Origin: Corynebacterium phocae | GTDB taxonomy: Bacteria; Actinomycetota; Actinomycetes; Mycobacteriales; Mycobacteriaceae | Reading direction: 5' to 3' | DNA: 64,000 nt | NCBI RefSeq assembly: GCF_008693075.1 | Contig: NZ_VXKJ01000043.1 | Location: 62,001 to 126,000 of the forward strand | Part shown: piece after piece, positions 20,100 to 29,288 of the stretch | Position numbering within the stretch: the first letter of the stretch is position 1 | Layout: every line of letters starts with the position of its first letter | Position numbers and translations under genes: made by a program | The notes under the pieces: model-generated | The model's database searches: none | What the model saw: only the letters and a program-made list of their open reading frames with translations | What the model was told of the DNA's origin: nothing

Positions 20100-21176
20100 C
20101 TAGCCTTCGGATTCCATGCGGTCAGCACGCTCACGGGTTTGCAAGGCCGTGATGAGGTCCTGCAGGTCACCGTTGAGGACAGCGTCCAAGTTGTTTGACT
20201 TGTAGCCAATACGGTGGTCGGTGATGCGGTTTTCGGGCCAGTTATAGGTGCGAATTCGCTCGGAGCGGTCCATGGTACGGACCTGGGAAGCGCGGTGGTC
20301 ACCGGCTTCTTCCTCACGGGCTTCGCGCTCCATCTGATCAAGGCGTGCTTGCAGAACCTGCAGAGCGCGAGCCTTGTTTTGGATCTGGGAGCGCTCCTTC
20401 TGACACGTGACCACCAACCCGGTGGGCAGGTGAGTGATGCGCACTGCGGAGTCGGTGGTGTTAACACCCTGACCGCCCTTGCCGGAGGAACGGTAGACGT
20501 CAACGCGCAGATCTTTGTCGTCGATGTTGACGGATTCAATCTCATCCGGTTCCGGGTACACCAGCACGCCAGCGGCGGAGGTCTGGATGCGTCCTTGTGA
20601 CTCGGTAACGGGAACGCGTTGCACGCGGTGGACCCCGCCCTCAAACTTGAACACGGACCACGCTCCGTCACGGGAGGGCGTCTTTGATTTGAAGGACAAG
20701 GTCATATCCTTGACTCCGCCCAAGTCGGACTCGTTGAGCCCTAGAACTTCCCAGCTAAAGCCGGCCTTATCAGCGAAGCGCTCGTACATACGGGCAAGCT
20801 CAGCGGCAAACAGTGCCGCTTCCTCACCACCGGCACCCGCCTTGATTTCCATGACAATGTCTTCACTGTCATGCTCATCACGGGGGGCCAACAGGTCAGC
20901 GAGCTTTTCTTCCAGCTCAACTACCAGGGGTTCCAAACGCTCTACCTCGGACTGAAATTCCCGGTCTTCGTAGGCCATTTCTTTGGCATCAGCCAGATCC
21001 TCGCGAGCCTGCACCAATTCGTTATTAATGGCCACAATCGGGCGCAATTCCGCGTAGCGCTTGGAGAGCTTACGGAAAGCGTTTTGGTCACCTGCTACCT
21101 CCGGATCTGACATCTGCATCTCAATACCTTGGTATTCAGAGACGATGTCATCTACGAGGGAAACTTCATTTGCCAT
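20100..21176 (-). CDS. prfA: Peptide chain release factor 1
   Basis: The 358-residue RF1 recognises UAA and UAG stop codons. The codon-recognition tripeptide PxT is PVT at 189-191 and the peptidyl-hydrolysis motif GGQ is at 234-236 in [12 protein letters not shown]. Length and domain order are normal. Its ATG lies at the last base of the rho coding region, so translation is coupled to rho. Confidence 0.97.
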   Translation of the reverse strand: MANEVSLVDDIVSEYQGIEMQMSDPEVAGDQNAFRKLSKRYAELRPIVAINNELVQAREDLADAKEMAYEDREFQSEVERLEPLVVELEEKLADLLAPRDEHDSEDIVMEIKAGAGGEEAALFAAELARMYERFADKAGFSWEVLGLNESDLGGVKDMTLSFKSKTPSRDGAWSVFKFEGGVHRVQRVPVTESQGRIQTSAAGVLVYPEPDEIESVNIDDKDLRVDVYRSSGKGGQGVNTTDSAVRITHLPTGLVVTCQKERSQIQNKARALQVLQARLDQMEREAREEEAGDHRASQVRTMDRSERIRTYNWPENRITDHRIGYKSNNLDAVLNGDLQDLITALQTRERADRMESEG

Positions 21177-23356
21177 TAGGAGTAGTCCTCCTCCTCGGTG
21201 TTGGCCACCATGGGTGCAGAGCTTGCAACCTGCATGAGGAACTCACCATTGGACTTGGTCTTCTTCAGCTGCTTGATGAGCAAATCAATGGCGGCAAAGG
21301 AATCCAGGCCAGCCAGGATACGGCGCAGCTTGGTCATGATACGAGCCTCTTCAGGAACCAGGAGCAGCTCGTCCTTGCGGGTACCAGAAGGGTTGACGTC
21401 CACGGCCGGGAAGATCCGACGCTCGGAGATGTGGCGGTCAAGTTTCAGTTCCGCGTTGCCGGTGCCCTTGAACTCTTCGAAGATAACGGTGTCACCGGTG
21501 GAACCGGTCTCCACCATGGCAGTAGCAATGATGGTCAGCGAGCCGCCGTCTTCGATATTGCGGGCAGCGCCTAGGAAACGCTTTGGTGGATATAGCGCGT
21601 TGGAGTCCACGCCACCGGACAGGATTCGTCCAGACGCCGGGGAAGAGTTGTTGTACGCGCGCCCCAGGCGGGTGATGGAGTCCAGCAGGACCACTACGTC
21701 TTTGCCCTGCTCCACCAGGCGCTTTGCGCGCTCAATGGCCAGTTCCGCCACAGCGGTGTGCTCTGACGGCGGGCGGTCGAAGGTAGAGGCAATAACCTCA
21801 CCCTTGACGGAACGCTGCATGTCAGTGACTTCCTCGGGCCGCTCATCAACCAGGACAACCATGAGGTAGCACTCGGGGTTGTTGGTGGAAATGGCATTAG
21901 CGATCGACTTCATGATCGTGGTCTTACCTGCCTTTGGCGGGGACACGATAAGTGCGCGCTGGCCCTTGCCAATAGGCATAATCAGGTCGATAACGCGGGT
22001 GGTGAGGATCTTTTGGTCCGTCTCCAGGCGCAGGCGCTGGTTGGGGTACAAAGGCGTGAGCTGGGAGAACTTCGGGCGCTGTGAGGCGGCTGCGGGCTCC
22101 AACCCGTTCACGGAATCTACCTGGGCCAGCTGGTTGTACTTGCGGCGGTTACGTCCATTGCCCACGGTGTGGGTGTTGCCGCCCACCTTGACCAGTCCAG
22201 TTACAGCGTCACCGGAACGCAGGTTCAAGCGGCGCACTAGGTTGTTGTTGACAAAAACGTCGGACGCGCCGGCGTGGTAGCCGGTGGTCCGCAGGAAAGC
22301 CACGTTGTTGTCCACTACTTCGAGGATGCCGCCCACTGCCTGGGTCTCGTCACCCTCGCGGATCTGCAGGTCGTTATTGTTGCCGTTGCCACGGGAGTTG
22401 CCGTTGCCGTTGCCGCTGCCACCCTCATTACGGCGGTTGCGGCGCCCCCGGCGGCCGTTGCGGCCCCCGCGGTCGTTCCGGTCGCCCCGGTCATTACGGT
22501 CGCCCCGGTCGTTGCTGCGCCCGCCGCGATTGTTGTCCCGGTTGTTGTTATCTCCGGAATCATTGTCATCACCGGAGTTATCATCGTTGTTATTGCCGTT
22601 GTTGGCATGGTTACCGTTGTTGCCATTGCGCCCGCGGTTGTTGTTGCGGTCACGGTTGTTGCGGTCCCCCCGGCGGCCACGGCCGCGGTTGTTGCTGTCA
22701 TCCTCGCCACTACCGCGCTTATCCGAGTTGTCGGAGCTGCCGGAATCGTTCTGAGAATCCCCGGTGTTAGAGCCGCTATTCGCGCCCTTGTCGTCTTCTT
22801 TTTCTTTCGAAAATGCTTCCTTGTCAGCGGAATCTCCAGAGCGGCGGTCATCAGCGCTGTTGCCATCACCCTGGTTGTCCCGGCGGTTGCGGTTGCGGCG
22901 CGCCCGGCGTGCCTGCGAGCGGGTCTCAAAATTCTCTTCGGTGTCGGAGTTATCCCTAGAACGCGAGGAGGAATCCTTGGACTCTTGGGCGTCTTCCTTC
23001 GAAGCATCGTGATTATTGTCAGCGTCGAGCTGCTCAGAGTTGCGTCGAACCGCACGGCGTGGGCTGTCCCCACCTAAAACGCTGCGGGTAGCCCGGCGCT
23101 TCCGGCCGGAGGCGGCCGAGTTATCAGAAGATTCTGACCCTTCAGCGGCGTTGGCATCAGCTGACTGCTTCTTTGCAGCCTTTTCAGCTTCATCCTTGGC
23201 TTTCTGCGGAACTGAGCCATTCTTGATGGCCTCAATTAGTGCGCCTTTGCGTAGGGCGGAAATTCCCTTCAACCCACGCTGCGCGGCAAGCTTGCGCAAT
23301 TCCGTCAGCTTCATCGATCCAAGGTCGTTGGCTGCGGTGTTGTCCGTAGTGGTCAC
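21176..23356 (-). CDS. rho: Transcription termination factor Rho with long disordered insert
   Basis: The 726-residue RNA-dependent hexameric helicase ends transcripts. The Rho N-terminal helical domain is at about 15-50, the cold-shock-type RNA-binding domain starts near residue 330 ([10 protein letters not shown]), and the ATPase has Walker A PPKAGKTT at 473-480. Between about 55 and 329 lies a very low-complexity stretch, first Glu/Ser/Lys-rich, then Asn/Asp/Arg/Gly-rich with repeated RGDRND units. Such inserts are known in high-GC Gram-positive Rho proteins and affect RNA binding. The start is a GTG at 23356 with AAAGGAT upstream. prfA overlaps its end. Confidence 0.96.
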   Translation of the reverse strand: MTTTDNTAANDLGSMKLTELRKLAAQRGLKGISALRKGALIEAIKNGSVPQKAKDEAEKAAKKQSADANAAEGSESSDNSAASGRKRRATRSVLGGDSPRRAVRRNSEQLDADNNHDASKEDAQESKDSSSRSRDNSDTEENFETRSQARRARRNRNRRDNQGDGNSADDRRSGDSADKEAFSKEKEDDKGANSGSNTGDSQNDSGSSDNSDKRGSGEDDSNNRGRGRRGDRNNRDRNNNRGRNGNNGNHANNGNNNDDNSGDDNDSGDNNNRDNNRGGRSNDRGDRNDRGDRNDRGGRNGRRGRRNRRNEGGSGNGNGNSRGNGNNNDLQIREGDETQAVGGILEVVDNNVAFLRTTGYHAGASDVFVNNNLVRRLNLRSGDAVTGLVKVGGNTHTVGNGRNRRKYNQLAQVDSVNGLEPAAASQRPKFSQLTPLYPNQRLRLETDQKILTTRVIDLIMPIGKGQRALIVSPPKAGKTTIMKSIANAISTNNPECYLMVVLVDERPEEVTDMQRSVKGEVIASTFDRPPSEHTAVAELAIERAKRLVEQGKDVVVLLDSITRLGRAYNNSSPASGRILSGGVDSNALYPPKRFLGAARNIEDGGSLTIIATAMVETGSTGDTVIFEEFKGTGNAELKLDRHISERRIFPAVDVNPSGTRKDELLLVPEEARIMTKLRRILAGLDSFAAIDLLIKQLKKTKSNGEFLMQVASSAPMVANTEEEDYS

Positions 23357-23714
23357 GGATATCCTTTCAATGCATCTTTTTGTGCTTTATGGCTGTGCTC
23401 ACGCCCATGGGAAAAGGTACGGCGACGACGCTTTTAAAAGCCGTTGACCAGGGTGTTGTCTTTCCAGGGCCACGTGGAACACTAGCTTTGTTGTAGGTAG
23501 CTTCTGCTGTTTCTTCATGTTCATCACGGTGCAGTGGTGCGTTTCCCGTGCGTCTTAGTGCGCGAAAAGCAGGAGTGGCGACTGTGCTTAAGGGCAGATT
23601 GTGGCTACCGACTGAGGCGGATCCACTTTCCAGTCACTGGCCAGCATACCCTATATAGCCCGCGGTGTTTTAATTGCCCACGCTTAGGGCAGCTTTGGCG
23701 CTAAAGTAGAAGTC
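23357..23714. other. Intergenic region between divergent rho and acyl-CoA synthetase genes
   Basis: The 358 bp hold no gene. Most should be the rho leader, since Rho is often autoregulated through its leader. On the plus side a TAAAGT hexamer lies about 13 bp upstream of the acyl-CoA synthetase ATG, compatible with a nearly leaderless start. I see no clear hairpin. Confidence 0.4.
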
Positions 23715-25472
23715 ATGCTTTCCACCATGCAGGACATCCCACTGAGCGTCTCCAGGATTTTAAGATACGGGTCCACCGTCCACAGGTCCGCCCGGATTAC
23801 CACCTGGCACAACGGCGAAAGTGAGGTGTCCGACTTCGGGACGGTGGGCGCGCGCGCCGCAGCCTTTGCGCACGCGCTGCACGATGATTTAGGCATCACC
23901 GGGGACCAGCGGGTTGGTTCTTTTATGTTCAACTGCGCCGAGCACCTTGAGGTCATGTTCGCAGCTTGTAGCAAGGGGGCGGTTTTCACTCCGCTGAACA
24001 AACAACTCATGGCAGACCAAATCCAGCACATCATCAACCATGCCCAAGTGCAGGTAATCGTGGCTGATCCACGCCTGGCGCACCAGCTGGGCAGCATCCT
24101 CACCTCAGTCGATTGCGTACAGGCAGTGGTGTTCACCGGCCTGGGCACCGCAACCGAACCCGGCTCCCACATCCCTCCTCACATCAAGACGTATTCCTAC
24201 GAGGCCCTCCTGGACGGCCGTTCAACGGAATACGCATGGCCGGAGGTAGACGAGCGACAGGCGGCCGCGCTGTGTTACTCCACGGGTACCACGGGCGCGC
24301 CCAAGGGCGTTGTCTATTCTCACCGCTCTATCTACTTAGAGGCCATGCAGCTACGCTGCTCGGATAGCCTAGCTGTCACTCACGGGGAAACTTTTCTGTG
24401 TTGCATTCCCATTTACCACGTCCTGAGCTGGGGAGTTCCATTCGCTGCGTTTATGACCGGCACACCGCTGGTACTCCCGGACTCTGATATCTCAGCCCCC
24501 ACCTTGGCCACCATGATTGCTGCCACCCACCCACGTGTGGCCCACGGCGTTCCCAGCGTGTGGATGCAGCTGATGGTCCATTACCAACAAAATCCTCCGG
24601 AGCGGATGTCGCTAACAGAAATCTACGCCGGCGGTTCCCCGGCACCGCCCAGCCTCATCAAGATGTGGGAAGAACGCTACGGCGTGGACGTCATCCACGT
24701 CTGGGGAATGGCAGAAACCTCAACGGTAGGCACCGTGGCTCGCCCGCCGCAGGGCGCTTCCGGTGACGCGCGGTGGGCATACCGCGTCTCCCAGGGCCGT
24801 TTTCCGGCGTCCTTGCGGTACCGGATTGTCCATGACGGTCAGGTGGTTCCCAAAACCGACCGCAACGTAGGTGAGCTGCAGGTGCGCGGCAATCTGGTCA
24901 CCGGTTCCTATTTTCAATCCTCGGAAACCCACCCAGGCGGTGCGGCCAGCACTTTCCGCGGGGAAGCTGTGGAAGATGACGCCAGCGCCAAGTTCACTGC
25001 GGACGGCTGGCTGCGCACCGGTGACGTGGGCTCGGTGACCGCAGACGGTTTCTTGACCATTGAAGACCGTGCGCGCGATGTCATCCGTTCCGGCGGGGAA
25101 TGGATCTACTCCGTGCAGCTGGAAAACCTTGTCATGGCTTCTAATATGGTGGTCGAGGCCGCCGTCATCGGCTATCCCGATAAGCGTTGGGGTGAGCGCC
25201 CCCTGGCGGTGGCGGTATTGCGTCAGGGGTACTTCCCCACTATCGAAACCGCAGAGAAGATCCGGGAAACCATGCAGGGCGAGCTACCCAACTGGATGCT
25301 CCCCGAGTATTGGACGTTTGTGAAATCGATCGATAAAACGTCCGTGGGCAAGTTTGATAAGAAGGACCTGCGCGCCCACCTTGCCGCCGGTGAATTCAAC
25401 ATTGTTAAGCTGGCCGGCCCCGGCGAAAACCGCGGCGCTGAATACGACAACTTCGAGCGGGAGGAGTTTTAA
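23715..25472 (+). CDS. Long/medium-chain acyl-CoA synthetase (AMP-binding family)
   Basis: The 585-residue ANL-superfamily enzyme would activate a fatty or aryl acid to the acyl-AMP and then the CoA thioester. The nucleotide loop is CYSTGTTGAPKGVV (187-200). Later motifs are DGWLRTGDVG, the hinge/substrate motif RARDVIRSGGEWIYSVQLEN, and a C-terminal KFDKKDLR with the probable catalytic lysine. The substrate cannot be told from sequence. It stands alone on the plus strand, divergent from rho, and its stop codon lies in a palindrome just upstream of moaA. A second ATG at 23727 is an alternative start. Confidence 0.9.
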   Translation: MLSTMQDIPLSVSRILRYGSTVHRSARITTWHNGESEVSDFGTVGARAAAFAHALHDDLGITGDQRVGSFMFNCAEHLEVMFAACSKGAVFTPLNKQLMADQIQHIINHAQVQVIVADPRLAHQLGSILTSVDCVQAVVFTGLGTATEPGSHIPPHIKTYSYEALLDGRSTEYAWPEVDERQAAALCYSTGTTGAPKGVVYSHRSIYLEAMQLRCSDSLAVTHGETFLCCIPIYHVLSWGVPFAAFMTGTPLVLPDSDISAPTLATMIAATHPRVAHGVPSVWMQLMVHYQQNPPERMSLTEIYAGGSPAPPSLIKMWEERYGVDVIHVWGMAETSTVGTVARPPQGASGDARWAYRVSQGRFPASLRYRIVHDGQVVPKTDRNVGELQVRGNLVTGSYFQSSETHPGGAASTFRGEAVEDDASAKFTADGWLRTGDVGSVTADGFLTIEDRARDVIRSGGEWIYSVQLENLVMASNMVVEAAVIGYPDKRWGERPLAVAVLRQGYFPTIETAEKIRETMQGELPNWMLPEYWTFVKSIDKTSVGKFDKKDLRAHLAAGEFNIVKLAGPGENRGAEYDNFEREEF

Positions 25473-25503
25473 ACTCCTGGCCACCCAACTAGGGTGGGTG
25501 GCC
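25463..25503 (+). promoter_or_regulatory. Two adjacent inverted repeats covering the moaA ribosome-binding region
   Basis: AGGAGTTT-T-AAACTCCT (25463-25479) spans the acyl-CoA synthetase stop codon. Directly after it a perfect 9-bp stem, GGCCACCCA / TGGGTGGCC (25479-25487 and 25495-25503, 7-nt loop), ends one base before the annotated moaA ATG. The AGGG and GGGTGG stretch that could serve as the ribosome-binding site is inside the second hairpin. It may act as a terminator or hide the initiation site. Confidence 0.6.
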
Positions 25504-25504
25504 T

Positions 25505-26668
25505 ATGAACCCGCTCACACCATCCCCAGTTGCGCTGCCGTTCCCGCGCGTTAAGCCACTGAGTGCTGATGGTGCCGTAGATGTCTCGAAGCGTGGTCCC
25601 GCCTCCCTGGCTGTGAGCCCTGGGGCGACCCCGCCCCCACCTGGTGGTGACAGCCAGCTCATAGACACCTACGGGAGGGTAGCGCGCGACCTGCGCGTAT
25701 CCCTCACCGACCGCTGCAATCTGCGCTGCACCTACTGTATGCCGGCCGAGGGTCTGGACTGGGCCCCGGCAGAGCAGACCCTCAGCGACGCGGAGACCCT
25801 CATGCTTATCCGGTTGGGCGTTGAACATCTTGGCATCCGCCAAATTCGTTTCACCGGCGGGGAACCGCTGCTGCGTAAGTCCTTGCCGGAGCTTGTGCGG
25901 GAAACCAAAAACTTTACTACTGATGAAGGCCACGCGCCGCAGGTGGCCATCACCACCAACGGTCTAGGGCTAGATAGGAAAGCGGCAATCTTGAAGGCAG
26001 CTGGTCTTGACCGGGTCAATGTTTCGCTCGACAGCGTTGACCGGGACGTCTTCGCCCGCCTGACCCGGCGCGACCGCTTAGACCAGGTGGTGAAAGGAAT
26101 CAAGGCAGCCCGGGACGCCGGGCTCGTGCCGCTGAAAATAAACGCTGTGCTCATGCCCGGTATCAACGACACGGCGGTGGTGTCTTTGACCGAGTTTGCT
26201 TTGTCCCACGGCGCACAGCTGCGGTTTATCGAGCAAATGCCACTCGGCCCGCGTGAGGCCTGGGACGCCGGGTCCATGATCTCTGCTCACCAGATACTTG
26301 AACAGCTAAACCTTGCTTTCGTGGTTCGTCCCGCCGATGTGGAACGGGGTTCCGCACCCGCCAAGCTGTGGAAGCTAACCAGCCGCCGCGATCCGGAGCT
26401 TGGCGGGCTGGTAGGCATCATTGCTTCGGTTACCCAGCCTTTCTGTGGTGATTGCGACCGTACGCGCCTTACTGCCGATGGCGCGGTGCGCAACTGCTTG
26501 TTCGGGAATTCCGAGACCAGCCTGCGGGATCTTTTGCGTCAGGGGGCTAGTGACCAGGAACTCATGGCGGCGTGGAAGGCCGAGATGTGGAGGAAACTGC
26601 CCGGCCACGGGGTAGACGATGAGGGCTTCTTGCAGCCCGCTAGGCCCATGTCCGCTATTGGCGGCTAG
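25505..26668 (+). CDS. moaA: GTP 3',8-cyclase, molybdenum cofactor step 1
   Basis: The 387-residue radical SAM enzyme converts GTP to 3',8-cyclo-dihydro-GTP. The N-terminal cluster motif is CNLRCTYC (C71, C75, C78) and the C-terminal cluster ligands are C314, C317 and C331 in CGDCDRTRLTADGAVRNC. The C-terminal double glycine is present (SAIGG). The first 50 residues are proline-rich and not conserved-looking, so the true start could be a later codon, for example the GTG near 25613. It opens a plus-strand cluster moaA-moeA-moaC-mobA. Confidence 0.95.
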   Translation: MNPLTPSPVALPFPRVKPLSADGAVDVSKRGPASLAVSPGATPPPPGGDSQLIDTYGRVARDLRVSLTDRCNLRCTYCMPAEGLDWAPAEQTLSDAETLMLIRLGVEHLGIRQIRFTGGEPLLRKSLPELVRETKNFTTDEGHAPQVAITTNGLGLDRKAAILKAAGLDRVNVSLDSVDRDVFARLTRRDRLDQVVKGIKAARDAGLVPLKINAVLMPGINDTAVVSLTEFALSHGAQLRFIEQMPLGPREAWDAGSMISAHQILEQLNLAFVVRPADVERGSAPAKLWKLTSRRDPELGGLVGIIASVTQPFCGDCDRTRLTADGAVRNCLFGNSETSLRDLLRQGASDQELMAAWKAEMWRKLPGHGVDDEGFLQPARPMSAIGG

Positions 26669-26710
26669 GACCGCGCCGCCCTTCGAAAGGCAAGGTTGCG
26701 GTTAGGATTA

Positions 26711-28021
26711 ATGACTATGACAGCACACGGCCCGGCACGCACGGTAGATGAGCATTTCAATGCGCTGGTGGAAATGATCCGCCCGGTAGGGGTTACTACC
26801 GCGCCCGTCAATGGCACATTGCGCGGAAGGATCTTGGCACAAGCGCCGGTTGCTGCCCTTGCCATTCCGCCTTTCAGCAACTCCGCCATGGATGGATTCT
26901 TGGTTAACCGGGCGGATCTCGCAGGAGTAGGGAAAGACCGTCCAGTCAGGCTCCGCGTGGCCGGGGAGGTCGCCGCCGGTAGCCCACCGCAGGCCCCGCG
27001 TCCCGGCACCGCCGTGCGGATTATGACGGGCGCACCGGTTCCCGAAGACCATAGTTGTTTCCAGGTAATCCCCGTGGAGGATACCAATGTTGCCCCTGGC
27101 CCGGTCCCGCTTCCCGAGGAAGTGGACATCTACCGGGCTTCCGACCGCAGCCATATCCGCAAACGCGGAGAGAACTTGGCCCCCGGCCACACCGTTGCAC
27201 AGGCCCGCCTCCGGGTCGATGGGGCCACGTTGGCCTCGTTGATTTCTGCGGGGGTATCAACGGTAGAGGTCTTCGCGCCCATTCGGGTTGCGGTGATCTC
27301 ATCCGGCGATGAGCTGTTGAGCCACGGGGACCTAGCAGGCTTGGTCCGGCCACTGGCCCCGGGGAAACTGCCGGACTCTAACTCCCCCATGATCGCGGCG
27401 CTGGTCAAAGACGCCGCCGGTGCAGATCACGCGGAGGTCACCGTTTTTCATAGCGGTGACACCGCGCAAGAGCTGGGCAGTCTCCTGGACCAACTGTCCT
27501 CCCGCGTAGACCTCATCATCACCACCGGAGGCGTATCCGCTGGGGCGTACGACATTGTGCGGGAAACCTTGCTCTCCCGCGCCCACTGGTCGTGGTTTGG
27601 CCACGTTCACCAACGTCCCGGCGCGCCGCAGGGGTTGGGTGTGTGGGGTTCAACTCCTGTGGTTTGCCTTCCCGGCAACCCGGTGGCCGCGTTTGTGTCT
27701 TTCCACCTCTACCTCACCGCAGCCATAGCCAAGCTGGCGGGACTTCACCCCGCCCCTTCCCCGCTAGCGCGCCCCAGCGTGCTGGCCTATGCCTCGCACC
27801 AGTTCCCCGCTACCGCTGGCAGCCGGTTGCTGGTGGTTCCGGCCTCTTTGTCCTACCACGCGCCCTCCCCGGCGGCACCCTCCGGAATCACGGCCAGGCC
27901 TTTTAACGCCCACGGTGGCGGCAGCCACCGGGTAGGTTCTTTGGCGGGGAGTAGCGGCTTTGCGGCCTATACCCAGCACGCCCCGGTGCCGGGCGATGAA
28001 GTTTCGGTATATCTGTTTTAA
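26711..28021 (+). CDS. moeA: Molybdopterin molybdenumtransferase
   Basis: The 436-residue MoeA inserts molybdenum into adenylylated molybdopterin. Typical segments are IPPFSNSAMDGF, RIMTGAPVPEDHSCFQV, LISAGVSTVEVFAPIRVAVISSGDEL, TTGGVSAGAYD and VVCLPGNPVAAFVSF. The ATG at 26711 has TAGGAT upstream; a second ATG lies two codons later. It follows moaA after 42 bp. A C-terminal part after about residue 350 is proline/alanine-rich. It pairs functionally with a MogA/MoaB adenylyltransferase, which is not in this window. Confidence 0.95.
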   Translation: MTMTAHGPARTVDEHFNALVEMIRPVGVTTAPVNGTLRGRILAQAPVAALAIPPFSNSAMDGFLVNRADLAGVGKDRPVRLRVAGEVAAGSPPQAPRPGTAVRIMTGAPVPEDHSCFQVIPVEDTNVAPGPVPLPEEVDIYRASDRSHIRKRGENLAPGHTVAQARLRVDGATLASLISAGVSTVEVFAPIRVAVISSGDELLSHGDLAGLVRPLAPGKLPDSNSPMIAALVKDAAGADHAEVTVFHSGDTAQELGSLLDQLSSRVDLIITTGGVSAGAYDIVRETLLSRAHWSWFGHVHQRPGAPQGLGVWGSTPVVCLPGNPVAAFVSFHLYLTAAIAKLAGLHPAPSPLARPSVLAYASHQFPATAGSRLLVVPASLSYHAPSPAAPSGITARPFNAHGGGSHRVGSLAGSSGFAAYTQHAPVPGDEVSVYLF

Positions 28022-28132
28022 GCTGGCCCCAAAATGTCCGCTTTAGGCTGGCCAAATTTAGCCGCCGGTCCCCCGTGTCCAGGCAGTGCCACCGCCAGCA
28101 GCTGTTCACACACCCTCGATAGGAGTCTTAAC

Positions 28133-28618
28133 ATGCGCTTTACCCACCTCAACGACCAGGGACAGGCCTATATGGTCGATGTCACCCAAAAGCAACCCAC
28201 CGTCCGGGAGGCTACCGCCCACGGGGAGGTCGCATGTTCGGCGCCGGTCATGGACGCACTTCGCGAGGGAGCCGTTCCCAAGGGGGATGTGGTAGCGGTG
28301 GCGCGTATAGCGGGAATCGCGGCCGCGAAAAAGGTCCCGGACCTACTCCCCCTGGCCCACACCATCGGCGTTCATGGCGCACGCGTGGACATTGAACTGA
28401 AAACCGACCACGTGTTCATCTCCGCCACGGTGCGAACAGCAGACCGCACCGGTGTGGAAATGGAGGCGCTAACCGCCGTAAACGTGGCTGCCTTGGCGGT
28501 AATAGACATGGTAAAAGGCGTGGACCGGGAAGCCTACATCCGCCGGTGTGGGATTGTAGCCAAGTCGGGCGGGCGTTCCGGGGATTGGGCGCGTACCCTC
28601 CCAGGCACCACAGTATGA
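28133..28618 (+). CDS. moaC: Cyclic pyranopterin monophosphate synthase
   Basis: The 161-residue MoaC turns 3',8-cyclo-dihydro-GTP, the MoaA product, into cyclic pyranopterin monophosphate. Conserved active-site residues are visible: the AAAKKVPDLLPLAHTI segment with H76, GVEMEALTAV with E109 and E111, and D125/K128 in VIDMVKGVD. The start is the ATG at 28133 with ATAGGAG upstream. Its TGA overlaps the ATG of mobA (ATGA), so the two are translationally coupled. Confidence 0.96.
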   Translation: MRFTHLNDQGQAYMVDVTQKQPTVREATAHGEVACSAPVMDALREGAVPKGDVVAVARIAGIAAAKKVPDLLPLAHTIGVHGARVDIELKTDHVFISATVRTADRTGVEMEALTAVNVAALAVIDMVKGVDREAYIRRCGIVAKSGGRSGDWARTLPGTTV

Positions 28619-29286
28619 GCCCTATGGATCACGGCCACGCGCAGGCCACCGGCACCGGCACCGGCAGCGGAAACGGCAGTGGCAGCAGAAACGGATTCCA
28701 CAATCTTGGAGTCATTGTCTTAGCCGGCGGCCGGGGTTCCCGCATGGGCGGGGTGGACAAGGCACAGGTGGAAGTAGGAGGCCGCCGGCTCATTGATTAT
28801 TTTGAGCTGCACCTGCACCGCGCGGTGCCCGGGTGCGCAGCGGTGGCCGTGAGCCCGCACGGCGTGAAGTGGTCCCATCCCGTCACCTGCGAGAACCCGG
28901 CCTTCGGCGGGCCCGTGGCGGGGATAGCGGCGGGCTACCAGCTACTTGCGAAAAACCCGGTGCTTGACACCGTGGCGGTACTGGCCGTTGACGCCCCGCA
29001 CTCGCCACTGCTCCTGCCCGCCCTGGCGCAGCGCCTGCACGCTAGCCCGCAGGCCAGTGTGTCGGTAATACGCGATGACACCGGCAGGTTGCAGCCACTG
29101 TGCGCGCTGTGGCGCCGGCAATCCCTCTCCCACGCTCTGCGGGCGTTAGGCGAACCGCGCAACAAGCCGGTCAAGGCTCTTTTTGACCACGCCACCGCCG
29201 TGGCAGAAGTTCACAGCCCCGGCACTGGATGGCTCCGCGATTATGACACGCGCGAAGACTTAGAGGATTTTAAGCCAGGGGTCTGA
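28615..29286 (+). CDS. mobA: Molybdenum cofactor guanylyltransferase
   Basis: The 223-residue nucleotidyltransferase attaches GMP to molybdenum cofactor to form the bis-MGD type cofactor used by nitrate reductases and formate dehydrogenases. The nucleotide-binding signature LAGGRGSRMGG is at 36-46 with K49 following. Residues 1-30 are a Gly/Ser/Thr low-complexity tail (ATGTGTGSGNGSGS) not expected in the family. The start overlaps moaC by four bases. Its stop is only 2 bp from the stop of the convergent nirK gene, with no terminator between. Confidence 0.9.
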   Translation: MSPMDHGHAQATGTGTGSGNGSGSRNGFHNLGVIVLAGGRGSRMGGVDKAQVEVGGRRLIDYFELHLHRAVPGCAAVAVSPHGVKWSHPVTCENPAFGGPVAGIAAGYQLLAKNPVLDTVAVLAVDAPHSPLLLPALAQRLHASPQASVSVIRDDTGRLQPLCALWRRQSLSHALRALGEPRNKPVKALFDHATAVAEVHSPGTGWLRDYDTREDLEDFKPGV

Positions 29287-29288
29287 AT

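Noticed and set aside
22274..23077. Long hydrophobic open frame opposite the rho insert (267 codons)
   Set aside because: It is the antisense of the Asn/Asp/Arg-rich repeat; the Val/Ala composition follows from the complement of those codons, and no ribosome-binding site or homology is evident.
25479..25503. Moco riboswitch upstream of moaA
   Set aside because: Only 32 bp separate moaA from the previous gene, far too short for that RNA; only a simple hairpin is present.
27021..27353. Arginine/proline-rich antisense frame inside moeA
   Set aside because: Shadow of a well-supported coding gene; no independent support.
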